NCBI GenBank assembly: GCA_002713825.1
Contig: PAUU01000018.1
Location: 7,702 to 14,271 of the forward strand
Source of the DNA: Acidiferrobacteraceae bacterium
GTDB lineage: Bacteria > Pseudomonadota > Gammaproteobacteria > Arenicellales > UBA868
Direction: 5' to 3'
Length of the DNA stretch: 6,570 nt
This document shows positions 1-5,637 of this stretch, one piece after another; the first letter of the stretch is position 1, and every line of letters starts with the position of its first letter. The notes beneath the pieces are model-generated. The model did not search any database. It worked only from the letters and a program-made list of their open reading frames with translations, and had not been told where the DNA came from. A program made the position numbers and the translations under genes.

Positions 1-633
1 GGCCGACTGCAGATAGTCGACGATCACATTACGGGTTCCCGAACCCTCCTCACGGCTGATAAACGGATACTGCAAAAGCGCATCTACGCCACTGACAGAT
101 TGCTCCGTGAGTGGGTGGTTCGGAGGGGTGACTACGACGAGCTCATCATCCCAACAGACTTTGGACACCAGATTCTTATTGCCCACCGGGCCCTCAACAA
201 TACCGACATCAATCTCGTTGCTCTCAACCATATGGAGCACCCCATCAGTGTTGGCGACATGCAGGCGCACAGCGACATCGGGAAACTTGGCCTGATACTC
301 ACCAAGAATGCTCGGGATGACGTACTCACCGATCGTCGTACTCGCTCCAAGAACAAGCGGGCCCAGCACATCACCGGTCAACTTTCGAACCTCGTTATCC
401 ATTTCGCTATAAAGCGAGAGGATCTGATCGGAATAGCCCTTCACAAGATGGCCGGCCGAGGTGAGACTGATCCGGTTGTGAGTGCGGTCAAACAAACGTG
501 TATTGAAGTAGTCCTCCAGCTGGCGAATCTGGAATGTGACGGCCGGCTGGGTCATGTGCAGTGCTTCTGCTGCTTTGGTGAAACTGAGCAAGCGGGCTAC
601 CGTTGCAAATACCTGAAGCCGTCTGTCCGCCAT
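1..633 (-). CDS. LysR-family transcriptional regulator, C-terminus cut by window edge
   Basis: The minus-strand frame stays open from an ATG at 633 to the left edge and encodes the first 211 residues of a protein that normally has about 300. Residues 4-62 form the LysR winged helix-turn-helix, with the typical sequences LSFTKAAEALHMTQPAVTFQI and LFDRTHNRISLTSAG. The effector-binding domain starts near residue 88, and the ligand-loop motif SREEGSGTR is at 193-201. The start is supported by a GGGGAG ribosome-binding site 7 nt upstream. The effector half resembles the CysL/CbbR-like group of LysR proteins, but the ligand cannot be named from sequence. It lies in tandem behind the likely cbbR gene with a 108-bp gap, so it probably has its own promoter. 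The family assignment is certain; the target genes are unknown and may lie beyond the left edge. Confidence 0.9.
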   Translation of the reverse strand, partial: MADRRLQVFATVARLLSFTKAAEALHMTQPAVTFQIRQLEDYFNTRLFDRTHNRISLTSAGHLVKGYSDQILSLYSEMDNEVRKLTGDVLGPLVLGASTTIGEYVIPSILGEYQAKFPDVAVRLHVANTDGVLHMVESNEIDVGIVEGPVGNKNLVSKVCWDDELVVVTPPNHPLTEQSVSGVDALLQYPFISREEGSGTRNVIVDYLQSA

Positions 634-640
634 GAGTTCA

Positions 641-646
641 CTCCCC
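641..646 (-). promoter_or_regulatory. Ribosome-binding site of the left LysR gene
   Basis: The minus strand reads GGGGAG, followed by 7 nt and then the ATG at 633. This fixes the start of the partial LysR gene and gives a complete helix-turn-helix at the N-terminus. Confidence 0.6.
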
Positions 647-671
647 GCCTGGTGTAAATAACCCTTTCGCG

Positions 672-709
672 TTCAGTCTCGTTTTGAAACTGATTGCGAT
701 AAACTGATT
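672..709. repeat. Short direct and inverted repeats upstream of the left LysR gene
   Basis: The 9-bp word AAACTGATT occurs at 687-695 and again at 701-709, one and a third helical turns apart. An inverted copy of its core, TCAGT, lies at 673-677. The cluster sits 40-75 bp upstream of the start of the partial LysR gene, where an autoregulatory LysR site would be expected. The repeats are directly visible; their role as an operator is an inference. No convincing sigma70 promoter was seen around them. Confidence 0.3.
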
Positions 710-741
710 TTATGGGCAATGAGCAGATATTGGTAGCACTC

Positions 742-1650
742 CTAACTACCAGGTTCGGATCGTCGCGCCCCGGCCTCAATGACAAATCGCCGAAACGCTT
801 CCGCAGTCGGTGAAAGGCGCTTGCCTTTACGGTAAGCCACATACCACCGTCGCATGATCGGCATCCCGTCAACATCCAGTTGTACAAGGCGCTGCAGCGT
901 CAGTTCTTTTTCGACAGTATGGGCGGATACCACCGCAAGCCCCAGACCCGCCTCCACCCCCTGCTTTACAGCTTCGTTACCCATAAGCTCCATGCTTTTT
1001 TGATAGGGGAAACCCTGTTCCGAGAAAAAACGCTCCATAGCAACCCGTGTTCCCGATCCCGGCTCACGCACAACAAAATGCGCCTCGGCAAGATCTGCCA
1101 AGGTAATCCTCCGCGCATTCGCCAAAGGATGATCAGGCGACGCAATCACGATCAGCGGGTTATCCATAAATGATTCTGAAACGAGATCAAGATCGGCCGG
1201 CGGCTTACCCATGAGAGCCAGATCCGGCAGATTCGCTTCGAGTCGGCTGAGTAGTGATTCGCGGTTAGTCACATCAAGAGAAATCTCGACCGCCGGGTTT
1301 TCCTTTGCAAAGTCTGCAAGCAACTGCGTTGCGAAATAATTGACCGTTGAGGCAATGGCCACTCTCAGTCTTCCCGAATCTTCTCCACGAAGATCGTTCA
1401 TCTCTTCAGATGCGGCTTCAAGATGACGCATAATGGTCCGCGCGTGGACAAGCATCGCATCGCCGGCTTGCGTCAGATAGATTTTCTTTCCGATCTGCTC
1501 AAACATCGGCAGACCAATCGAACTTTCCATCTGCTTGATCTGCATCGACACCGCCGGCTGCGTGAGGTGCAATTCCTCTGCTGCCCTGGTAAAGCTAAGA
1601 TGCCGGGCCACTGCCTCGAATACCTGCAGTTGCCGAATGGTAATGTGCAC
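742..1650 (-). CDS. cbbR: LysR-type regulator, probable CbbR (Calvin cycle operon activator)
   Basis: This is a full-length 302-residue LysR protein. Its winged helix-turn-helix covers residues 3-62 (LSFTRAAEELHLTQPAVSMQ, then KKIYLTQAG). The effector-binding domain runs from about 93 to 295, with the ligand-loop motif REPGSGTR at 195-202. CbbR proteins bind upstream of Calvin cycle genes and respond to metabolites such as RuBP, PEP or NADPH. The start is GTG at 1650: an in-frame stop lies five codons upstream, and the next internal ATG would cut into the DNA-binding helix. An AGAGGG ribosome-binding site is 7 nt upstream. The gene is divergent from phosphoribulokinase across about 190 bp, the classic cbbR arrangement, and this context is the main reason for naming it CbbR rather than a generic LysR. 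The palindrome at 1710-1725 may be its operator. The ligand cannot be read from sequence. Confidence 0.82.
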   Translation of the reverse strand: MHITIRQLQVFEAVARHLSFTRAAEELHLTQPAVSMQIKQMESSIGLPMFEQIGKKIYLTQAGDAMLVHARTIMRHLEAASEEMNDLRGEDSGRLRVAIASTVNYFATQLLADFAKENPAVEISLDVTNRESLLSRLEANLPDLALMGKPPADLDLVSESFMDNPLIVIASPDHPLANARRITLADLAEAHFVVREPGSGTRVAMERFFSEQGFPYQKSMELMGNEAVKQGVEAGLGLAVVSAHTVEKELTLQRLVQLDVDGMPIMRRWYVAYRKGKRLSPTAEAFRRFVIEAGARRSEPGS

Positions 1651-1657
1651 TTCTCTT

Positions 1658-1663
1658 CCCTCT
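1658..1663 (-). promoter_or_regulatory. Ribosome-binding site that supports the GTG start of cbbR
   Basis: The minus strand reads AGAGGG, then 7 nt, then GTG at 1650. It decides the start because there is no ATG between the upstream in-frame stop and the DNA-binding helix. Confidence 0.5.
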
Positions 1664-1676
1664 CACTAAAATCCCC

Positions 1677-1702
1677 GATTGATTCCGGGACCGATTTCAA
1701 TC
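1677..1702. promoter_or_regulatory. Inverted repeat in the cbbR leader, possible regulator site
   Basis: GATTGA at 1677-1682 and TCAATC at 1697-1702 are perfect 6-bp inverted arms separated by 14 bp. They lie between the larger palindrome at 1710-1725 and the cbbR start, where a second LysR contact site or an mRNA leader element could sit. The function is an inference, and the arms are short enough to arise by chance. Confidence 0.25.
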
Positions 1703-1709
1703 TTGTCAG

Positions 1710-1725
1710 ATAAGTATATACTTAT
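1710..1725. promoter_or_regulatory. Perfect 16-bp palindrome, candidate CbbR operator
   Basis: ATAAGTATATACTTAT is identical to its own reverse complement. Within it, TAA-N8-TTA fits the TNA-N7/8-TNA pattern described for CbbR binding sites. It lies 60 bp upstream of the cbbR GTG and about 115 bp upstream of the phosphoribulokinase ATG. A TATACT box, a good -10 match, falls inside it on each strand, so binding could block cbbR transcription while supporting activation of the kinase gene. The palindrome is directly visible; the operator role is inferred from the divergent LysR layout. Confidence 0.5.
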
Positions 1726-1743
1726 TTACCCAATACAATAAAT

Positions 1744-1773
1744 TTGCTTAATCTGATGAACCAAATCTATATT
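1744..1773 (+). promoter_or_regulatory. Candidate sigma70 promoter of the phosphoribulokinase gene
   Basis: TTGCTT at 1744-1749 and TATATT at 1768-1773 are separated by 18 bp. The -10 matches consensus at five of six positions and the -35 at three, which suits a promoter that needs an activator such as CbbR. Transcription would start near 1780, giving a leader of about 60 nt. The candidate was found by eye only, and other AT-rich hexamers nearby are possible. Confidence 0.35.
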
Positions 1774-1827
1774 GCTTGGGATTGCACTACTTAACTGAGC
1801 CGAATTGCTGCATTAAATGCAGCTGCC

Positions 1828-1832
1828 GGGAG
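1828..1832 (+). promoter_or_regulatory. Ribosome-binding site of phosphoribulokinase
   Basis: GGGAG, then 8 nt, then ATG at 1841. This favours the 1841 start over the in-frame ATG at 1817, which has no comparable site and would add eight residues absent from the family. Confidence 0.65.
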
Positions 1833-1840
1833 AAAAACTG

Positions 1841-2731
1841 ATGTCCGCAAACCACCCCGTTATTGCTGTTACCGGCTCTTCAGGTGCCGGTACAAGCACC
1901 GTGAAGACGGCTGTTGAGCATATCCTGACGCGCGAGCATCTTAAGGCGATAATCGTTGAGGGCGACAGTTTTCACAGATTCGATCGCTACGAGATGCCTG
2001 AGGAGGTCGCCAAAGCGCATCAATCCGGTCGGGATCTCAGTCATTTTGGCCCCGACGGCAACCACTTCGAAAAACTTGAAGCCTTATTCAGGGATTACAG
2101 TGAAACCGGTCGTGGAAAAATCCGCTACTACCTGCATAACGAATCGGAAGCCGTCCCATACAAACAAAAGCCCGGCACCTTCACCCCCTGGGAAAACATC
2201 ACAGAAAATACTGATCTACTCTTCTACGAGGGATTGCATGGTGGCATGGTCAACGGCTCAGTCAACATTGCAAAATATGTGGACCTGCTCGTGGGAGTAG
2301 CGCCCATCGTCAACCTCGAGTGGATCCAGAAAATTCATCGTGACACCGAGAGCCGCGGTTACGAGCCCGAAGCCGTCACTGAAACAATTCTGCGGCGCAT
2401 GCACGATTACGTTCACTTTATTGCGCCTCAGTTCTCGCGAACCGACATCAACTTTCAACGGGTTCCCACGGTGGACACCTCGAACCCCTTTGTTGCCCGA
2501 GACATTCCCACCCCAGACGAAAGTTTCGTGGTGATCCGCTTTCGGGATCCCGCAAAATTTGACGTCGACTTTCCTTATTTGCTGTCCATGCTGCATGACT
2601 CATTCATCTCCCGCCGCAATACTATCGTCGTTCCCGGCGGAAAAATGGGGCTTGCCATGGAGTTGATCCTCTCCCCCATTATTGATGGGATAATGAAAAA
2701 GAAAGAAGAGTTGAAGCGCAGCGCGCAATAG
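1841..2731 (+). CDS. prkB: Phosphoribulokinase, class I (bacterial type)
   Basis: The enzyme phosphorylates ribulose-5-phosphate with ATP to give ribulose-1,5-bisphosphate, the CO2 acceptor for Rubisco, and acts in the cytoplasm. The 296-residue length fits the octameric proteobacterial enzymes. The P-loop GSSGAGTST is at 12-20. The EGDSFHRF segment at 40-47 supplies the catalytic-base candidate Asp42 and His45, with Arg49 close by. YEGLHG at 129-134 holds the acidic Walker B residue Glu130. KIHRD at 164-168 carries the conserved Arg-Asp pair, and QFSRTDINFQRVP is the usual later signature. I found no damaged active-site residue. The gene is also called cbbP. It stands alone on its strand, divergent from the likely cbbR and 5 nt from a convergent TrpD-like gene. 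No Rubisco gene is within the window, so prk is not in a large cbb operon here. CbbR and the palindrome upstream probably regulate it. Confidence 0.97.
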   Translation: MSANHPVIAVTGSSGAGTSTVKTAVEHILTREHLKAIIVEGDSFHRFDRYEMPEEVAKAHQSGRDLSHFGPDGNHFEKLEALFRDYSETGRGKIRYYLHNESEAVPYKQKPGTFTPWENITENTDLLFYEGLHGGMVNGSVNIAKYVDLLVGVAPIVNLEWIQKIHRDTESRGYEPEAVTETILRRMHDYVHFIAPQFSRTDINFQRVPTVDTSNPFVARDIPTPDESFVVIRFRDPAKFDVDFPYLLSMLHDSFISRRNTIVVPGGKMGLAMELILSPIIDGIMKKKEELKRSAQ

Positions 2732-2736
2732 AGCGA

Positions 2737-3831
2737 TTACTGAACGGCAGCCTCAAGTCGTCGAGCCGCATGACCGTCATCAATCACGCTGCGGACCGTT
2801 GCCGCAGCAGAGGCGGCATCCGGGCAACGTCCTAACTGAGTCAGGCACAGGGCCGCCCCGTAGACGAGGCTCTCTCGAACGGGGCCCGGCTCTCCCGCTA
2901 AAGCGGCGAGCCCTGCCTGTGCTGATGCGTCAGCAAGGGCATCAGCGTCAATCGTGCCTTTGATCTCATCATCGGCGGCTTGCCGGGGCAAATCCTGTGG
3001 CAGCGGCACAGCACGCTCTGCGGACTGGATATTGTATTCCGCCGGGTCAAGCCTCACTTCCCGATCAGATCCCTCACCTTGGTAGCAAAAAAACTTGGAA
3101 GGTTGATTAAGGGAGGGAATAACTCCGCCCTCCACGCCTCGCACGATAATGGCAGAGTCATAAGCGGAAGCGCGTGCCAGTGCTGTATAAATTGGGGGAT
3201 ACGGCTTGTGAACATAGCCGGTAAGAAGATGGGTCCTCTTGGCTCCGCGCACGGGGCCCAACAATACCTCCAGCGTAGTGAGACAAGGTCGCTTGACGAT
3301 CTTCGTGCGTAGCGAAACAAGTTCATGCAGCTTTGGGCATGCTGCCCGTTGATCGACGTATGCCCATCCAATACGATCATCTTCAAGCTGTCGGGCAGCG
3401 TCGGCCGAACTCAGATCAACATGGACCCCGGCGGCACGAAGTACTTTTCGGTGCGTCGCCCCGTATTTGGGCCCGATGGATTCCGCCCCATTTGCCAGTG
3501 TGGCAATGCCGCAGGCGGCAAGCACAGGCGGAAGAAACGGTGCTGCCGGCATTCCCCGAGTGAAGCCATCGAAGGGATCTGACAGATCCAGCACGTCATC
3601 GACGGCGGCCGTCGCCTGATCAGTGGACTGCAGCAACGCATCCAATACGCCGAGGTTTTCAGGCATGGTTTCGCGTTTCATTCTGAGCGCGATAAGGAAG
3701 ATGGCAGCCTGAATGGGATCTGCATCACCTGAGAGGATTCGACGCATCCCGTCGCTTGCCTCTTCCCGAGAAAGATCCTTGCTTAACTCTGGGCCGGTGG
3801 CAATCTTCTGGATGTATTGACGCATTGTCAT
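2737..3831 (-). CDS. TrpD-like (anthranilate phosphoribosyltransferase superfamily) protein lacking the PRPP-binding signature
   Basis: The 364-residue protein has the two-part TrpD layout. A helical N-terminal domain of the glycosyltransferase family 3 type spans residues 4-70 (IATGPELSKDLSREEA, then DPIQAAIFLIALRMKRET). A larger alpha/beta domain follows. True TrpD enzymes carry GTGGD and NIST motifs in that domain, which bind PRPP and metal. The matching stretch here, about 80-105, reads DLSDPFDGFTRGMPAAPFLP, so both motifs are gone. The usual KHGNRS loop is replaced by ANGAESIGPKYG at 113-124. Tryptophan synthesis is therefore unlikely. A binding role like that of YbiB/TrpD2, or another substrate, is possible. 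No trp gene is nearby; the neighbour is phosphoribulokinase, convergent 5 nt away. The start is ATG at 3831, with an alternative at 3825; neither has a clear ribosome-binding site. The frame is open further upstream to 4149, but that part lies in the intergenic region and looks non-coding. Confidence 0.8.
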   Translation of the reverse strand: MTMRQYIQKIATGPELSKDLSREEASDGMRRILSGDADPIQAAIFLIALRMKRETMPENLGVLDALLQSTDQATAAVDDVLDLSDPFDGFTRGMPAAPFLPPVLAACGIATLANGAESIGPKYGATHRKVLRAAGVHVDLSSADAARQLEDDRIGWAYVDQRAACPKLHELVSLRTKIVKRPCLTTLEVLLGPVRGAKRTHLLTGYVHKPYPPIYTALARASAYDSAIIVRGVEGGVIPSLNQPSKFFCYQGEGSDREVRLDPAEYNIQSAERAVPLPQDLPRQAADDEIKGTIDADALADASAQAGLAALAGEPGPVRESLVYGAALCLTQLGRCPDAASAAATVRSVIDDGHAARRLEAAVQ

Positions 3832-3860
3832 GAGAAAATGACCGTAGTGGATTTTGCAGA

Positions 3861-3889
3861 TTAATATTGAATCAAGATTAAAGTTTAAA
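3861..3889 (-). promoter_or_regulatory. Candidate sigma70 promoter of the TrpD-like gene
   Basis: On the minus strand, TTTAAA (3889-3884) and TATTAA (3866-3861) are separated by 17 bp; each matches consensus at four of six positions. Transcription would start near 3855, leaving a leader of about 25 nt before the ATG at 3831. The stretch is clearly more AT-rich than its surroundings. Found by eye only. Confidence 0.3.
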
Positions 3890-3911
3890 CCTGCGGTCAA
3901 AGGATCCTCTA

Positions 3912-3925
3912 TACCCAATTGGGTA
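3912..3925. promoter_or_regulatory. Perfect 14-bp palindrome in the divergent intergenic region
   Basis: TACCCAATTGGGTA is fully self-complementary and sits between the TrpD-like gene and the Sel1-repeat gene, which diverge across 199 bp. It could be an operator for a dimeric regulator acting on either gene. It does not resemble the palindrome upstream of phosphoribulokinase, so a different regulator would be expected. A GC-rich stretch with two CGCGGCC words (3932-3938 and 3954-3960) follows it. No binding protein can be named. Confidence 0.35.
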
Positions 3926-4016
3926 GTGGGACGCGGCCGGTGTGGCCAATACCCGCGGCCTGGATTACCCTTTCCCTCAGAAAAAACAATCCCGATCAAA
4001 AGTATGGATATAACCC

Positions 4017-4023
4017 AGGAAGA
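4017..4023 (+). promoter_or_regulatory. Ribosome-binding site that decides the Sel1 gene start
   Basis: AGGAAGA, then 7 nt, then ATG at 4031. The in-frame ATGs at 3854 and 4004 lack such a site, so the shorter protein is preferred. Confidence 0.6.
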
Positions 4024-4030
4024 AAACGAC

Positions 4031-4438
4031 ATGAAGCTCTCGAGTGGGATTGCAGCATTCGAAGCCAAACATTTTACCCAGGCAATGAAGTTGTTGAGTC
4101 CACTCGCAGAGAGCGGATCAGCGGACGCGCAATATCGGCTTGCCATCATGTACCAGAACGGACTAGGTGTGGTGCGTAACGAATTGCTCGCTTACAAGTG
4201 GATGAAAAGCGCCGCCCACCAGGACTATGGCCCTGCGCTACATGGGCTTGGGTTCATGTATATGGATGGGGACTGTGCAGCGCAGGACGATACGCGCGCC
4301 GTGCACTGGTTTGAAGCGGCAGTGGCACTGGGGCTCGCCGGTGCGATGGTTGCCCTCGCGCAGATGCTGGAACAGGGTCGCGGTACGGCTGCTGATCCGC
4401 AAAGAGCCCAAGCACTCTACAAAGAGGCGGGTTTTTAA
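4031..4438 (+). CDS. Small Sel1-like repeat (tetratricopeptide-type) protein
   Basis: This 135-residue protein consists almost wholly of Sel1-like repeats, alpha-helical hairpins that form a scaffold for protein-protein contacts. Repeat 1 is near 31-63 (ADAQYRLAIMYQNGLGV, then AYKWMKSAA). Repeat 2 is near 67-101 (GPALHGLGFMYMDG, then AVHWFEAAVALG). A third, near 102-135, has AMVALAQMLEQGRG and ends at the stop. The first 30 residues look like a preceding half repeat (FEAKHFTQAMKLLSPLAESG). No signal peptide or membrane segment is seen, so it is probably cytoplasmic. It is a single-gene unit, divergent from the TrpD-like gene and convergent with the VWA gene 6 nt away. Proteins of this type are adaptors, and the partner cannot be told from sequence. 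The MoxR-VWA machinery next door is one candidate, on position alone. Confidence 0.82.
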   Translation: MKLSSGIAAFEAKHFTQAMKLLSPLAESGSADAQYRLAIMYQNGLGVVRNELLAYKWMKSAAHQDYGPALHGLGFMYMDGDCAAQDDTRAVHWFEAAVALGLAGAMVALAQMLEQGRGTAADPQRAQALYKEAGF

Positions 4439-4444
4439 GTCTGC

Positions 4445-5626
4445 TCAGTTGAGTTGGATTCGCTCTCCAAAGGGGACAGATTCCGAGCCCTTCACCAGCC
4501 AGATGACCGGAAAAGTGGGCACCGCATCGGGGAACCGGCCCTTGGCATCTGTAAAGTAAATCAGCAAATCCGGCGCCATATCGAGATTCTCTGCCCACTG
4601 AAAGACAGGGGAAAAATCAGTTCCCCCTCCTCCGGAAAGTGATTCGGGCGCTTCAAGTCGCTCCCAGGGCTCATAAACCCGGGGCGATTCGGGAGCCAGT
4701 TCAGAGTCGCAGTAAACCAGACTGACCCTCGCTTTGACCTGTCCCTTTAATGCATCTACTTCATTCACAAATTCAGACATCTCGGCTGTCGAGACAGAGC
4801 CGCTGGTATCCACGGCCACGGCAACATCCACTATGCCGCTTCGCAGCGCAGGCAAGATGGCCTCACCTTCCCGGCGGCCAGGCCGAGCGTAGTCGAAGTC
4901 ATCCCTGGAACTCATGCTCATGTAGCGTGCCAGCAGTTGCCTCCAGGGCAACGTTGGAGCAATCAGTTGGTCGACCAGGCGTGCGAGGGTTCCACTAAGC
5001 TTTCCGGCCTGAGCCGCCTGTTGCGCAGCACCTGCCAGGCGCTCTTGCCACTGCTGTTCTAGTCGTGCCCGTTCGTCGGGAGTGAGCGCCTCAGGTGGTG
5101 CCGGATCGGCCCCCAACCCGGCAGAGGAGTCGGGCAAGCCGGATGCAGAGGTTTCCTGATCCTCAGGCTCATCGTCGTAGAGATGACGGTCATGCGGCTT
5201 GTCTTCAGAGCGCTCTTCCAGCATTGGATAGATTTCTTCTGCGCTGAGTCCTGTGTAGTCCGGCATATAAAGCACATCTGGCGGAGGCGTTAAACCATCG
5301 TCAATCAAGAGTGGGTTAACGGCGAAGTCACAAGCAATATCCCACCTCCGTTTGTCGCGATGCAAGCGTCTGGCGAAATGGGCGAGTGCACAGTGGAGTG
5401 CTTCATGCGCGAGGGCAAATTCGATCTGAGACAACGACAAACTGTCGAAGTACGACGGATTGAAATAAATCTTGCGCGCATCCGTCGCGGTGGTTGGGCA
5501 CCATGATGCCTCAATTTCCTGCATCGGCAGACGCATGACCAGAGCACCCAGAAAGGGGCGATCCAGAATCAATCGGGACCGGGCCGCGCTGATGCGGGCG
5601 AAGCTATCTTTCCCGGCTTCGCGCAT
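4445..5626 (-). CDS. Metallopeptidase-like and VWA-domain protein (DUF2201/VWA-like), partner of a MoxR ATPase
   Basis: The 393-residue protein has two domains. The N-terminal one (about 10-130) matches the DUF2201 putative metallopeptidase type, with a zinc-protease-like HEALH at 74-78 (HExxH) inside FALAHEALHCALAHFARR. A charged, Pro-rich linker runs from about 138 to 190. The C-terminal domain is a VWA fold with a largely intact metal-ion-dependent adhesion site: DTSGS at 273-277, Thr336 in GGGTDF, and Asp360 in FTDAKG. VWA proteins of this kind recruit substrates to a MoxR AAA+ ATPase. The ATPase gene lies just upstream with an 11-nt gap, so the two are probably co-transcribed. ATG 5626 is the only start between an in-frame stop two codons upstream and the domain; its ribosome-binding site is weak, suggesting translational coupling to the ATPase gene. 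No peptidase activity or substrate is established by the sequence. Confidence 0.88.
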   Translation of the reverse strand: MREAGKDSFARISAARSRLILDRPFLGALVMRLPMQEIEASWCPTTATDARKIYFNPSYFDSLSLSQIEFALAHEALHCALAHFARRLHRDKRRWDIACDFAVNPLLIDDGLTPPPDVLYMPDYTGLSAEEIYPMLEERSEDKPHDRHLYDDEPEDQETSASGLPDSSAGLGADPAPPEALTPDERARLEQQWQERLAGAAQQAAQAGKLSGTLARLVDQLIAPTLPWRQLLARYMSMSSRDDFDYARPGRREGEAILPALRSGIVDVAVAVDTSGSVSTAEMSEFVNEVDALKGQVKARVSLVYCDSELAPESPRVYEPWERLEAPESLSGGGGTDFSPVFQWAENLDMAPDLLIYFTDAKGRFPDAVPTFPVIWLVKGSESVPFGERIQLN

Positions 5627-5637
5627 TACTCATCATA

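Noticed and set aside
100..657. A 185-codon plus-strand open frame
   Set aside because: It lies opposite the LysR gene on the minus strand, whose translation gives a clear family match; the plus-strand product resembles nothing.
2980..3641. Several open frames of 76-110 codons on both strands
   Set aside because: All are shadows of the TrpD-like gene in other frames, without start signals or family resemblance.
3854..4030. Longer N-terminus for the Sel1 protein
   Set aside because: The added residues look like translated intergenic DNA and the only good ribosome-binding site precedes the ATG at 4031.
3832..4149. Upstream extension of the TrpD-like frame by 106 residues
   Set aside because: It crosses the promoter region and the start of the Sel1 gene, has no family resemblance, and the TrpD fold begins right after the ATG at 3831.
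4411..4437. Possible intrinsic terminator (CTCT-ACAA-AGAG then a T run) at the end of the Sel1 gene
   Set aside because: The stem is only 4 bp, lies inside the coding sequence and is separated from the T run by GC-rich bases; too weak to call.
4254..4598. A 114-codon minus-strand frame across the Sel1-VWA junction
   Set aside because: It overlaps two well-supported genes and its product is low-complexity Arg/Pro-rich sequence typical of a shadow frame.
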